Notes: generated from the sequence alone by a model not told the origin. Shown: positions 11,603 to 23,875, counted from the first letter of the stretch. The stretch: DNA of 64,000 nt from Cristatella mucedo (GCA_009760855.2 WPIO01000065.1:1769001-1833000), one strand, 5' to 3'. Numbers and translations are program-made.

Positions 11603-12524
11603 CTCCTTTTCCTTCGCGGACTACCAGTCGAAGCAATGCCATAGGGCACAGCCGCACCGGCTGACGACACAGGAGAGGTTGCAGCACCTGCAGGACAAGC
11701 GAAGCTCGCTTCAAAAGAAGCTTCGCCCATGTCTGCCACAGTCATCGGGTCCGAGCTGGCCTCCGGCGCCACTTCCTGCACGCCGACTTCATCGCGCGAC
11801 ATTGCTTGCAGCCCCATCGGCAGCGATGCGGGCACGGCACTGTTGCACGAGCTCTCGAGACAGCCGGCGTTCGAGCTCTGCAGGACTGCACTGCGCACAG
11901 CTGGTGACGACGACGACGATGCGGCGGCAGCGACGACCGCTGTCGCGAGAGGCGAGGCGGCGTACAGCGGCCGTGGGGGCGAGGCGAGCGCCGCCGCTGC
12001 ACCACCAATGCACGCTGCCGCCTCTCTGCTAGTGGCTGCTGCAGCGGCAGGCAGGGCAGCAGGTGGCACAGGTTGCGGCGGCGGCGCTGGCAGCACGACC
12101 GGCAATGGCCGCGGAGCGATCGGCGTGGCCATCGCCAGCGAGCCACAGGCAGTGGCAGCGGCCGGTACGAGAGGCGACGCCGAGGAGCGGCCGACAGATG
12201 GCACGGCAGCAGCGCTGGTCCGGCACGGCGCCACGGCCGTCGGCAGGGCAAAGTCGGCTGCAGGGCAGTCCGAAGCTGCGCCACTGCCGCCCATCAACGA
12301 CGACGACTGGCCATCTCGCTGGCCGTCCAGACGTCGGCACTGGCTGCTGCGGATGCTGCCACCGAGCTGTCTGTGGAAGGCGCGCTGTGTGCTGGCGCCG
12401 AGCACCCTCTGGACGCGCGTGCTCGCGGCTGAGCCGAGGCCGTGCACGAGCTTGAGCTGGTTCACCACAATGTCGAACCGACGCCAGAGAGCGCTCAGAG
12501 TGCCCCAGTCCTGGGGTTGAAGGT
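11603..12524 (-). CDS. NPAT: NPAT-like gene, large alanine-rich exon
   Basis: The exon runs from an acceptor (GTCGTAG) at 12524 to a GTAAGC donor below 11603. It enters in phase 1, completing the Asp codon split with the LisH exon, and leaves in phase 2. The first 35 residues (TLSALWRRFDIVVNQLKLV) resemble the block that follows the LisH in NPAT (sequence of the type SSLWKKLDHTLSQI). The remaining 270 or so residues are low complexity, rich in Ala, Ser and Pro with an oligo-Ser run, and end in SPRRKR, a CDK-type site followed by basic residues. The DNA is strongly GC-rich compared with its AT-rich surroundings. As a result all six frames are open for long stretches here, and the overlapping plus-strand frames are shadows. 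Probable role: disordered activation or linker region. Confidence 0.75.
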
Positions 12525-12685
12525 CTACGACGCAAAGACAAGCGCCGGCTGCCGCTCGGTCCAGACAGACATGGTCGAATCGGTCGAGCACACGACTTTG
12601 CTGAGGTGGGCAGCTAGCAGGCCCCCCCCTCCAGATCATGCTCGCACAATCACGGCCGAAAGCTCTTTGGGTTTGACTGCTGCAG

Positions 12686-12760
12686 CAGGCAATCCTTTAT
12701 TGCCCACTGCAAGTGTGCGAAATGGCAGGCAAGGCCCTTCGGCTGCTATACAGGTTAGAT
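12686..12760 (+). mobile_element. SINE-1 fragment
   Basis: Only the body remains: 'ggcaatcctttattgcccac', 'ggcaggcaaggcccttcgg' and 'ctgctatacag'. It matches the body of the copies at 3.9 and 55.9 kb and lacks the tRNA-like head. Confidence 0.55.
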
Positions 12761-12841
12761 CGGCAAATCGCCTGATCTTCACCTTCAACCCTCCACACAC
12801 GGCAGCATGCTCTTGGGGAGCTATCGACGACTAGACAGCGC

Positions 12842-12920
12842 TAGTGCAGCAAATGTAAAGTGCCTAGAAAGAGATCGAGTTCTCCGAGGGCACTTTATCA
12901 AGTGTGTTATTATTATTAAG
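12842..12920 (+). mobile_element. LINE family A tail
   Basis: Only the terminal hairpin and (ATT)n remain: 'gcaaatgtaaagtgcctaga', 'gttctccgagggcacttta' and 'ttattattatt'. It is a very short insertion between the first two recognised NPAT-like exons. Confidence 0.8.
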
Positions 12921-12924
12921 TGGC

Positions 12925-14500
12925 TGCAACAGTCTCACCCAGGCGTATGTTTTTGCCTCCAAACCAGATTGTTACGTCTGACAGCGCACAAGCACGAAAT
13001 CGGAGACAGCTGGAAGAATGACGGGACACTACACTGCATCTTTCTCTCTATGGATGTAAGGGTGTACAGAGGCAATAAATACCATGCACATCATACTAAT
13101 AGCACACGGCACCAAGGACTGAGCAGCATGCATTCAAGGGGTATCTGCAGTACCACCTATGCAGAAACTGTCCTGAAGGATTACACATAACGCTTTCTTA
13201 GCAAACTGCTCACAAATGCAACTAAAGGTATGTAGAGTATTGCATAGGACAAAACCTGGCATGCTTCAAATACGATTACACTCAGGTATATCACCTAGCT
13301 TTTATTTAGCATTCTGTGCATGACTCAAGGACACGCGCGACCAGCTTGAAGCATGATCGAGCAGGTTTGTTTGACCAAGTAGATTTTGACAAGTAAGAAA
13401 GGCTCAAACAGAGTCGAGGCAACTGACTTCAGCATCTACCTAATCCAAATGGCTCCCCCAAGTGCACTTAAGCTCAGCCCTCCAGATCTACTCTAAAAAT
13501 GTAGTGCTTGGTTCTGCTACCTTGCAATTAGCTAGTCATACTATCTCATTTCGTGCATCACTAATGCACTCAGTGACCACATACCCGATATGACCACATA
13601 CCCGATATGACCACACACCCTACAGCAGACTTGCAATCACGGAAACAGATCAGTTCTGCAACTGTGCATTACGTGCCAGAATAAGGAGTACGTGATGCAA
13701 GGGGAGGCCCAAGGAATAAGTAATTCAGAGGAGTAAGCTGTAGCAAGAAAATCAAGGGACCTAAAAGTGAGTGACCCTATCTTGAACTAAATGCACTGCT
13801 TGGTGGGTCAGTGCAGGTTGCAGTGAAGTGGTGTAGTGTGGGACTTGCGATTTTCGCGACATCCTTCTGCTTTCGTCAAGCCGCTAGGATAATTTGAGCC
13901 AGTAAAACGAGTTTGCCAGCAGAGAATACTTTTCTAACCCCCCTATTGTGTGCTACTTGGTGGGAAGCCGCAGTGCAGCCACAACTCAAGTTCTCAACTT
14001 CTCTATAAACAGTATTATTGAATGGTTCCAATCCATTCCAATCAGCCATTGGTTGCTCACTAGGTTATCCATCGGTGGTTCCTTCAATCAGTTGCCTCTT
14101 CACAGTGGCTTTTATGTTTGCTTTAGCATGCTCACGTAAGCATGATGCTTGCTTTTGCATCCTTAATATCGTGCATGTCACTTCCCTTGGGTATAGATTC
14201 TCTAGCAGCTAGAGATAAAGTGCATGCATACAGATTAAGTTCTCTTATGGTGCTATACAAACGACATATTATTACTATTGTCATTATTTATAGTTCGGTG
14301 GCCTGAATTTACAGTTGTCCATACGCAGCTTGTGGCCTACACAGGGATGTAGATTTTAGTAGGAGATTTTTAGGCTGAAATTAAGCCCCACATTCTACCG
14401 AAATAGATTTTCTACTTGTCACTAGCGATGGATGTCCTTTAAGCAATGATAGCAGACAGGTATCTTTCCTGGTCCTCACCATCTGCATTCCACACCAGCG
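12925..14500. other. NPAT-like intron, no supported feature except a SINE tail
   Basis: A 17-bp tandem word around 'gaccacatacccgatat' (13577-13620, about 2.5 copies) and the SINE/LINE tail at 14212 are the only structures seen. Confidence 0.5.
14212..14285 (+). mobile_element. SINE-2 / LINE tail remnant
   Basis: 'gattaagttctcttatggtg' and 'gctatacaaacgac', followed by an (ATT)-like end, is the SINE-2 tail without its head. Confidence 0.45.
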
Positions 14501-15480
14501 ATGCCCGGATCCTTCAGAATAGATCAAATACAACAGTGGTCCGACAGACAAAATTTTGGGCTATGAGACCGTCAGGTTTCTTTCAGAAGGCCTCTCACTT
14601 TGTGGGTTCTAAAAAGGTCTATTGTTAGACCCTTGCTGTTCTTTAACTGAAGAGATTTTCCTGAGCACATCACTAGATCACATTTTTATTTTGACACCTG
14701 AGCTTTACCTACCCTTTTTGTAAGTTACAGGTAATGAAAAACCAAACACTTGGATTGCAGGCATTAGGTCCTAGATTTTGGTCAACTTCCCTCAACTAGG
14801 CGATGGTAGAATTTGAGTCCTCTTAAGAACAGCTAAACACATACCAGTGTTGAGGGACTTGACATTTTCAATTAGAGGTACACGTGATCTGCTATTGTCT
14901 ATGTATCCTCTTTAATGGACACATTGTTTCACACATCTGTCTACCACGTGACGAACTTATTCATTAAAAGAGCCAACCGCTACCGTTGCCATTCTTCACG
15001 TTCGCATTAAATCCATAGTTAAGGGCTACCTAAAGCAATGGATACCAATAGATCTCACTAGTTCCCCGGTTCCTTCTACAATAGACTATTGCAACTCTAT
15101 TTTGACAAGACTGTCAACAATGCGATCGATCACCAATATTTAGCCCTAAATGTGGCCGTTAGGCATCTCTATCCAAATATATCAACCTATTTTTTGCTTT
15201 GAACTACACTTGCATGCCCTGCCTCAGCTCGTTCACAAAAAGGTTGGATGATTCAGCAGCTACATTTATATAGCAGCAGAAGAAGAGTCTCAACAGCTAT
15301 CAACACCGCTCTCAGCGGGCAATAAAGGATCGCGCAGTGCAGGATTCAAACCCTCAACCTTGGTCGTGAAGAGCAGCACATTGCCCCGGGGCTAAGGCCA
15401 CGATCTGGCCGAGCTGGCTCAGCAGCACCAGCCTCTATGTACCATCGTGTCATCTCTCGACAATAAATCGGCTGTCCCTT
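14500..15480 (+). mobile_element. LINE family B relic, split by SINE-1
   Basis: Broken frames preserve RT traces. Near 14605 an interrupted 'GFxKGLLLDPCCSL' corresponds to GVPQGSVLGPLLFS. At 15020-15110 'LTSSPVPSTIDYCNSILTRL' corresponds to the LTSSLVLSRLDYCNSLLAGL region of the copy at 7.8 kb. At 15420-15480 the nucleotide sequence around 'gacaataaatcggctgtccc' matches 8821-8845. A reverse-oriented SINE-1 (15262-15405) interrupts it. The copy carries many stops and is non-functional. Confidence 0.6.
15262..15405 (-). mobile_element. SINE-1 inserted into a LINE B relic
   Basis: The minus strand reads: the tRNA-like head with B box 'ggttgagggtttgaatcctg', body 'cgatcctttattgcccgctg', 'gctgttgagactcttcttct' and tail 'gctgctatataaatg'. 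LINE B sequence lies on both sides, so this SINE inserted later. Confidence 0.7.
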
Positions 15481-16043
15481 TGCTGAGGTGTGCTGTGGCT
15501 AGAACAGGTATGAGCAGAACCAGACTTACCAATATCGGTGTTGTCAAGTCATATCATTCGATCTTGCAAGCTATCAACTACAAGGTCGGCAATTGTCACA
15601 TCAACCAGTAAGCAGATAGCTACAACGAAACTTCGCTAGCGTGGGATGTCACGGTAGACCGAGCGTCTCGTAAGGGGTGCACAGCAATCAACTCCACAGA
15701 TCCCTGAAAGGCATATGATGGTAATCTTAGCCTTGAGGAGTATAGTATACGATGGGGGTTTCATTTCCAATATCAAAAGCACGCCCTGCATTCAGCCAAT
15801 CGGAAGTAACTACAACGAGGCAAATTCTCTCAGGATGCTATACAAATCTTTTTTATTCCTATCACTATCATTAAAACTGGAACCAAGTCTAATAAGATGA
15901 AAACGGTCATTGACTATCCTTGGTATAGCTACTTCTACGTAGACTTCTAAAATTATCGGCCGGTATGACTACGTTCCCACAAGACGACAGCCAGCAAAGT
16001 GAACGGCACACAATTTCAGAGGAGACGCACTAGGCATGCTCAC

Positions 16044-16458
16044 CTTCTAGCCTGAGACTTCTATATTCGTTGAGGATGGACACCAGCGATTTGCCATCCA
16101 CCTGCAATGGGTACGACAGGCCTCCTTTGAGTAGCACGGCATATTCCTTCAGATGACTACATTCCTCCAGAAATACGTGATAAGTCTTTGCACAGCCTTC
16201 GTCCTTTAGGTAACCTATTCGAAGAAGAGATAGAGTGCGAGGTGATACGATGCTACCCACGACGCTACCAAAATCGTTGCTACAGCCTTCCAAAAGGCGC
16301 AGGAAATTCCCCTGAGAAAATACTGTATCCGGGGCTTCAGACCTGACTGCGACCGCACGACCTCGGCGCTGCAGCCGAACAGCACAAAGCGGTGAACAGG
16401 GGAAAAGGGCAAGCGTACGCTCGCGGCATGAACGCGACCATACGTGATAGGCTTCCAA
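16044..16458 (-). CDS. NPAT: NPAT-like gene, 5' exon with LisH domain
   Basis: This exon encodes a LisH-type dimerisation motif (LLRIGYLKDEG...TYHVFLEEC) followed by SHLKEYAVLL and the run SLVSILNEYRSL. The order and spacing match the N-terminus of animal NPAT, the cyclin E/CDK2-regulated coactivator of replication-dependent histone genes that acts in the histone locus body. The 3' border is a GTGAGC donor just below 16044, leaving phase 1. This phase joins exactly to the exon at 12524. The 5' border is uncertain. An in-frame ATG at 16458 gives a roughly 140-codon exon, but a good acceptor (TTTTCTCAG) would start the exon at 16311, and known NPAT proteins begin close to the LisH. An upstream non-listed exon with the true start is therefore quite possible. 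Identification rests on family knowledge plus phase agreement and was not checked by a search. Confidence 0.78.
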
Positions 16459-17525
16459 CTTGGCCTAGCTCGGAACGCAACTAGCGGACAAGAAAAGCTC
16501 GCTCAGAGCACACCAATTGAGAGATACGCCGCCTATTCCTAGCGAGTAAACAACCTTGCAGAACGAAACGACTAGTAGCTGGCGCGGGGGGGGGGGGAAT
16601 GAGGAGGCAATAGCCGGTAGATTAGCAATGGAAGACGATGGTACTAGTGAGGGAACCAACGAGAACACGCTACGATTAATATAGTTCATTCGTTCAAGAC
16701 TTCCATTCCATAGCCCTTTCTGAGCCACGTCTTACCCAGAACCAATCGGGCTACCTCGGACGGCAAGTATGCGGCCACGGACGGTACGAGCTCGAAGCCG
16801 GTCATAACTCCTCTAGCGAAGGTCACGCGACACGTTTGGCGAGGCAGTCACGATCAACGAATTCGACGCACGTGCGTCTGAATCGGGCGACGCGCTTCAT
16901 TGGGTGCCCATAACCATCGACAGCCCTTAGGATTCGCAATAACCCTTACTACGGCGCCAACTACCCGCGCCACACTCGCAAGGTTCAAGGACGCACTTAC
17001 AGACCTGCCCCATAGGTATCTCACCCGCGTTACTAAGAAGGTTCAGAAAAATTCTCGCATACAGTTTGTATTTGAAAATACACTATTATTTGTTTGGTTT
17101 TTATTTAAATTTTTATCTGAAAGCGTTGAGACTATATTGAAGGTCATCTGCTCGAACAGCCGCACAGAAGGTACTTCTGGAAGCGACTCATTGCTGGAGG
17201 CTGCAGAACTAGTGGCAATATCAGTTATGGAATCCCAACAAAGATTAGTGAATATTTTGCAATAGCGATGCTATTTCATTCGTGAGCTCAAACACACTAA
17301 GTAAATTTTCGTTTGATAGTAGAGACCATGGAATGTATGTACCCACTAGAATACAATATCGCTGTCGAAAAAACTGTTCCGCTTCAAATTATGACTATCA
17401 TCCCATCAAATATTAAGAAAGTGAGACGAGTGCAACTATTGCACATGCAAATCGCACCTGTCTTAATAACTTCCAAAGGTAAGAATCGTTGTAATTGTAA
17501 TGCTGTGAAATGGTTAGCCACTGAT
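16459..17525. other. Upstream region of the NPAT-like gene
   Basis: CpG-containing sequence with a poly-G tract at about 16586. A plus-strand frame (16900-17265) of 121 codons has no recognised domain. NPAT shares a divergent promoter with ATM in vertebrates, but I see no ATM-like exon here. Confidence 0.35.
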
Positions 17526-17529
17526 GCTT

Positions 17530-18005
17530 TAATAATAATAATAACAATACACTTGATAAAGCGCCCTCAGAGAACTCAATCTTTCTAGGCGCTTAACATT
17601 TGCTGAAAATGAAACACGATCGAATTGTGAGTGGTATTGTGCTTGATAAACAATATAAACAACATGGTTAGGGGTAACGTGCACAGGGTCAGCATGCAAG
17701 TGTGGTTATTGGCAGCATGCACATGTCGCATGTCAGCACGCATAAGCACATGAAGGACGAATCACAGAGACCTACTAAATGCTGTCATAAATAGATGCGA
17801 TTTAAGTCATTTTTAAATGTGGTCAAGTCAGCGGATGTCGTGACGCAAGTCGGAAGTAAGTTCCAGGCTTTCGGAGCATACGAACTAAATGCACGTTCTC
17901 CAAAGGATTTGAGGTTTGGTAGAGGTATAGGTAAACAGTTAGATTCCGAAAATCGGGTGGTACGATGCTTGGCCTGGTGGGGGCTTTGTAAGTTATTTCA
18001 TTCTG
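17530..18005 (-). mobile_element. LINE family A 3' end
   Basis: On the minus strand this covers the terminal coding block (FAGAPESLELTS-type region with the GDRAF motif, degraded), the GCATGC-rich 3' UTR, the hairpin tail and (ATT)n. It lies upstream of the NPAT-like gene. Confidence 0.85.
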
Positions 18006-19051
18006 GCTCCAGTTAGAAACGGCATAACAGCGACAAAATTATAAATCGATGAAAGAACGCAGCTCGCTATAATTACTTCGGACGTACTATTCAAATGCAA
18101 ACTAAGTAACTGCCTCATTATGGAAAGAGCGCCGCAGTCAATGGGCACCACGCTATCGTTGCTACCTTACAGTAAGAAAATTGCGCCTGATCAATCGACA
18201 ATCGGAAGGTGGAAAGTGTACAACCTCATTGGTAGCATCCACACTTGATCAATGCATTTACATTCGGGAAAATTTTCGGAAGAAATACTCAAAGCCACTG
18301 CAGACACTTATTTGCTAGGCACCCAAAGTGTCAACCAGCGAAGAGCGTCTAACAAACATCTTTCGCTGTAAAGATCTTCTTCGAATTTCTTCCAAGTATG
18401 GACATTAATTCAAAGCACGCGAAGCAGCTTTACCAAATTAGAGGAGGGGCCTCCTGCTAATGCTGTGGGAATTTCTTTTTACCGAGATCCTTACACGGTC
18501 AGACGTGGTAACTGCCGTTGTTATGGATATATCGGAACAAGCAGATCAATGTGAAATTGATGATTAACTTTCCTCGACGAGCTCCGAGCGCTCTTCAAAC
18601 AGCAGCTTTTACAAATGTCCTTTCGGAGTAGGGCTCTGTCTATCTACGGGACGACGGGTCAACGCTGAAGGGAATGGAGAAAAAAGGAGCGAAGTCGAAC
18701 GAAGTCGAGTCCGAAAGACGAAAACACGAGCGGATGAAATGAGCGGCAACACAAAGCAGTGCATGCAGCGAAACCTTTACTTGGCATATATCGCTGGTGG
18801 TTACGACTTCTTGTTAGCATCATTTCAAGAGTTGAACCGTAGATCGAGCCGCCGAGACACTGAGACGTGTAGCGGCCCACAAGAAGCTGAACCCTTATAT
18901 CTAAAATGCGAGCCCCAAGCAGCCAGTAAGCTTCAGTCATCAAGGTTTTCGATTAGGAAACTCGGCGGAATCAGCACTGCGGAGAATGTATATCAAGCAT
19001 CTCAGGATTGTGTACATGGGCGGTGCCTCTTTGTTAGTTCTTGCGGATCTC

Positions 19052-19100
19052 TGGGTTCATGGTTCATGATTCATGGTTCATGGTTCATGGTTCATGCCTC
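19052..19100. repeat. Heptamer minisatellite (GGTTCAT)6 within a short direct duplication
   Basis: Six units of ggttcat (one reads gattcat). A 30-bp segment containing 'cctctttgttagttcttg' and 'ggatctctgggt' stands on both sides (19026 and 19096). Confidence 0.9.
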
Positions 19101-19358
19101 TTTGTTAGTTCTTGTGGATCTCTGGGTAGCGTTCGATTATATTGATCGCCTGCGGTGGCGAGGTTATGCCAGCGTTACAGTATCGATGCCCAAATCCAGG
19201 CTCACTTCATAGGACATATCTGTATGGGAGATTGTAAAAAAAAAAGAAATGAGCCCCTCCGCTCATTCAAATGTCTTAATGGAAGTAAAAAAGGTGGGAA
19301 TAGAATAAAAGAATATAGGACTGCGTGAAATTAGATTTGGAGAGCGAACCTGGAGGCC

Positions 19359-19562
<204 letters not shown>

Positions 19563-19599
19563 AAGTGGCGCACCTTCGGCGTGTTCTTTTTAAAATATA

Positions 19600-19742
19600 A
19601 ATAATTCATTTATATAGCGCCCCAAGAGAACTTAGTCTCTATTCAGGCGCTTCACATACGCCTCGGGGCTCGAGCCCACTACCTCAGTCAGACCTTGGTC
19701 GTGGCGAGCACCTTAACCGCTAGACCAAACCAGCTCGGCATT
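19600..19742 (-). mobile_element. SINE-2 (tRNA head, LINE-like tail)
   Basis: The minus strand reads 'ccgagctggtttggtctagc', A box 'gcggttaaggtgctcg', B box 'gtagtgggctcgagccccg', then 'gcgcctgaatagagactaag', 'ttctcttggggcgctatat' and an 'aaatgaattatt' end. Full-length and well preserved. Confidence 0.85.
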
Positions 19743-20406
19743 CCAGAAGACGTTATCACTTTTTTAAAGAGGCTCTCAAAAAAACTGTGATTAACAAATT
19801 TCTGAGGGGTTAGAAACCTATTTCGGGAGGAGTTCTAAGAGAATGCCTTAACCTTGCGCAATTCATCGAAATGTTGAGGTTGCAAGGGACCTTAGTCCTG
19901 GGTTCTCCGGTTGATTGATGTCATTGAAGGGTGGTGTCACACTTTCGGACGGAAGAGCTGAGTGCCGAATGAATAGGCTATGTACTACTACAGCTAGTTT
20001 TGGCGTTCTTTAAAAAGAGCAAGTATCGACCAGCGGAACCGTTGCATCGGAACCCCACAAATGATCATTTAAACTAATTTATCTGCAGCGCGAGTTTTAC
20101 TAACATGATGTCCTAGCAATGAATTTATGACTGCAATAAATAATGAATGGCTTTGTAGGAAAAATTGTTCACCTGTGAAGAAACACTTGCAGCCTTCGCT
20201 GAATGGATATCGACGACTTTCGCGAAACTGAGATGATTCACACAGTTGACAGCGGCAAAGGGGAGAAAACTGTTTAACCAGAGCACATGATATCGAAGGC
20301 ACAAATGATCTCCATGGCTAGCAGTTGCACTCGCACATAATTCATACCCTGCAACAACAATAGCAGACCGTATTTATTAAAAAAAAACGTGACTCGCAAC
20401 TGCTTT

Positions 20407-20407
<1 letters not shown>

Positions 20408-20494
<87 letters not shown>
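20408..20494. repeat. (CT)n microsatellite
   Basis: More than 40 CT units with almost no interruption. Open frames reading RERERE or LSLSLS here are artefacts. Confidence 0.98.
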
Positions 20495-20499
<5 letters not shown>

Positions 20500-20500
<1 letters not shown>

Positions 20501-22900
20501 ATATTCTCCTGCCGTGACTTGCTCCCATTGCGCAAAGCAGGCATCAAAGCACTCAAAGCCCGGAAATCTGCCATCCCAAGTTGCAAGGAACCATCGGCGG
20601 TGGCAAGTATCATGTATTTTTTCTGTCCTTATGCTTCGCCGACAAGCCGCTACCGAAGGCCACAGTTAAAGAGTTCTTTGGTTTCCTTCTTGCGAGAGGA
20701 CTGGATCTCGCTTTGGACGCGTGCTTCGGGCTCAGGTGGCCCGGAGCGGCAGCTCTGTCGTCACTGCCGAGCAGCCCAAGTGCGGCAGCTCTTGCAAGAA
20801 CGTCTTTTGCTGATTGCTTTGTCGACTCGGCAGCTGCCTACAAGCAATATATCGTAGTACCATGGAAAAATGGCGTGCCACCAAAAGCACAGCTTCTGCG
20901 GCTAAAGCGACCGCAAGCGTTTCGCATGCCATCTAGCTTCGCAGGTGCGCGCCATACGCTACAATATACTGATCTACAAACTTTCTGAAAGATTTTGAGG
21001 AAGATACATTTAAAACAAGAGCCGAGTATATCGATAGGTCTGGCAAATGCTGACAGACCAGGCGCCGCTTGAAGCGAATCGTGGTCAGACAGCATTCAGA
21101 ACGTGTCGTCCGACGGTCAGGTCTCTCAGCTAGCAGAGCTGTCGCATGCGGGTTTCCCTGCGGCGATATGTATTCCCGATGTCTTGTCTCCTACATCCGT
21201 GCAAAGTCTCTCAAGGTGATAATTTAGATCCCCGACATCGGCTTACTAGTACCTCTATGCCGGCGTCATGCAGACGTACTAATCATTTTGCTACCAGTCT
21301 CTTGGCTGATAGAGAAATACTTACCAAAAACCTTGCCCTGACCTATTCCAAGTGTTGCTACTTTGAGTGCAGTTGAAGTGCTGCAGCTTTGGTCGCCTCA
21401 CGCCATTTGATTCTCACAGGAAAATAAATTAGGCGTCTCTTTCTTTTTCTTTGGTTTCAAGTTAATACCTATCCTGGTCACAAGAGCAACGTTTGTTGGA
21501 AATATTGGTCATTTTATTTAGTTCTGAGACATAAGCAATTAGGACATAACACTTATTATTCAGTTACCAGAATTTCTTAAATAGTAATATAACTCTTCTA
21601 TATAGCTCTCAATAGAACCAAATCTCTATCGTGGTGCTTCATAACTCGCTGCGAGCGAACCAGCAACAACCGTGAACAACATTCACGCTTTGGCGTGCTT
21701 GAACAAGCACCCAAGTCTTAGAAAAGCATGCAGAAGCAGACACTGCATGTTAGTAGAACGCCTGCATGTTAGTAGAACGCCTGCATGTTAGTAGAACACC
21801 TGCATGTTAGTAGAACGCCTGCATGTTAGTAATATTTGCTGGATAATTCAGAGGTAATTGAATCGCCGTGAAAGAAAGTTCACTGGGGTGTGGTAAAAAA
21901 AAGCATATAGCTCTTGCCTTTTGTCGTGGAGTTCACAGTTTCGTAAAGCACAAGCATTTACAACTAACTAATTCTGACCGAGCCAACACAGCCTGGAACT
22001 GGAAGGTTTTTAGCTTCCTTCCCTTATACTTCCTTTCTTGTGGTAAAATAAAGAGATGACATGGTGTCTGTCAGCTAGGTAGCTCGAAACTTTCGGATTA
22101 TTGCAACTGAAGGCACAATCTCCACGAGATTTGAAGATAGTTATGGGCATAGTAAATCAACGGGAGCTAGAAGCGTGGGCGGTCCGACGGGAATCCTGAT
22201 ACGAAATTAATACAGATTGGTAGGCCAAAGCAATAGAATGGAAGGACCTAAATGCGAGTCACAGAAGCTTGAAGCAGATACGCTGCTCGATAAGGCAGCC
22301 AATGAATAGTCTGTGAGGATTGGTTTAATGAGGCAGTGAATATATTTGCTGAAGATAAACATGGAGGCATACAATTGCCTAAACAGTAAGCGTCTTATAT
22401 AATGAAAAAACTAGCTGAATAGAGTTCACTAGTCCGAGGCTGTTTATGCATGATACGGCAAGCTGTGGGTCAACCACTTGGTCCAAGGTAACCTTTCGAC
22501 TCCTATTTTATTAATGTGTCTAGGATCTCCAAATAGTATTGCTGGTTTAGTTGTGTAGCGCTGTACGAAGTGGCCACCGCGACGCAGCCCCTCAAATCTT
22601 GGACGACAGAGTGCTAGTTTTCCGGGCAACGCGGCCGGTAAAAACTGACGAACAGAGGAAATAGGAAGCCATCACAGGCGTCTCATGGTCAAAGGCACGT
22701 GCATCATTCTCTATCCTCTCAACTGTGTTGTGTCTAGGAACCTGCAGTGTTGTAATATATGTTGTTTCTAGGAACCCCAAGTAGTACCATTTAGTTTCTA
22801 TTACGTTGTTTGGCGCACTCGATTGTAAACCGATGGGAAATTAAGCAGCCACCCCTTCTCTGCGAGTCACGTGACCGACTCGCGTCCAAAAGCCTGCCTA
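20500..22900. other. Intergenic or NSUN7 3' region, no supported gene
   Basis: A plus-strand frame at 20581-20988 (135 codons) starts inside sequence next to the (CT)n and shows no domain. The NSUN7 3' exon(s), if any, may lie here, but none could be supported. The 19-bp tandem repeat is at 21743. Confidence 0.4.
21743..21832. repeat. 19-bp tandem repeat, about 4.7 copies
   Basis: Unit ctgcatgttagtagaacgc, nearly identical between copies (one has aca for acg). No recognised function. Confidence 0.92.
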
Positions 22901-23127
22901 ACTGGGACGGTCGTTGAAGGTTACGCAGCGTGCACCCACAATGTAGTTAACGGCGGTACTAGCGAGTGTCCTTTGCTGATGTACGGTATGCGATTTTCTA
23001 TGAGCGGATCACTTCTCTGCAGCTTGAGCATCAGCCACGTTCCAGGCCGACTTGCGAAAGTCGCTCCAGAGAAAGCAGGCGAATGCGTCGCTCCAGAGTT
23101 CGGAAGCCTCGCTCTCGCGCGGCTCAC

Positions 23128-23393
23128 CTGCCGCTTGAGCGCAGCAACGAAGCAGCCACTTCTCGACTCCGAGGGCGCGAGGCGAGCAAATCTGTCTGCA
23201 GCAGCAGCAGACGCTGCCAGCGCAGTGGCTGTCTGCGATCCCTGCTGGAAGATGGCCGCCGATTGAAACGACGGCCTTGCGGCGGCCGATGCGGCTGCCT
23301 GAGATATGCAGTCGATCGCCTTAGATATGCAATCCTCGTTCTCCGCCGTCCGGACCGATCGCGTCATGTATATCACATCGTTAATGTTGGGCA
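23128..23393 (-). CDS. NSUN7: NSUN7-like gene, motif VI exon lacking the catalytic cysteine
   Basis: This exon enters in phase 1 from TGTCTTTCTTAG and leaves in phase 0 at CAG|GTGAGC. It encodes NDVIYMTRSVRTAENEDCIS, an Ala/Gln/Ser-rich linker, and then DRFARLAPSESRSGCFVAAL. The first block aligns with human 'AVVYCTCSVFPEENEAVV' and the last with 'FFRMEPSEITNGCFLSIL', the C-terminal strand of the methyltransferase fold. Motif VI normally carries the nucleophilic cysteine (T-C-S). Here it is T-R-S, and the preceding cysteine is Met. If the donor is ignored, the frame reads on to a stop at 22921. Any exons for the disordered tail were not identified. Confidence 0.87.
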
Positions 23394-23875
23394 CTAAGAA
23401 AGACAAGCACACAGCGAAGATCAGTCCAGAGTGAGCGACGTGAAAATCTTCTGATCTCCGTTTTCTGCGTGGACGCGCAGTTCGTATGCTGTGGAAAGCT
23501 TTTGCCAAGCGTCGAGCAGGACTAGCAGTGTTGTGACCAACGAAGTTCGATCCTGCGAACTACTAGACAGCAATTAATGAGGGCCAGCGAGAGACGAGAG
23601 ACAACGATAATAGAGCGCGTAGGTAACATGGCGAATTAGCAAAGACCTGCACTTATCGCTCCTCGGAGCCAATGAAAAGAAACTGGCGTTGCATTGGTGA
23701 GATAAATAATAATACGCGGGGAGTGGGAAAGATTTCACCTTGACAGAGTAGATGATTTAGCTCAAACTTTGAAAAACCAGCGGACTAGTTGTTAACTTTA
23801 CATCACAGCGACAACGCTTTCATCTCTGCTGGTTCGCAGCGCTGAAGCGTACTTGTTAAAGCAACCGCCACTCAC

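Noticed and set aside
11565-12834. Several long plus-strand and alternative-frame ORFs over the GC-rich exon
   Set aside because: Low stop-codon density in GC-rich DNA. Splice borders, phase and the NPAT-like residues support the minus strand only.
16900-17588. Divergent ATM-like gene upstream of NPAT
   Set aside because: Expected from vertebrate gene order, but the plus-strand frames show no ATM-like motif.
21743-21832. CRISPR-like array
   Set aside because: The 19-bp units abut without spacers, so it is a simple tandem repeat.
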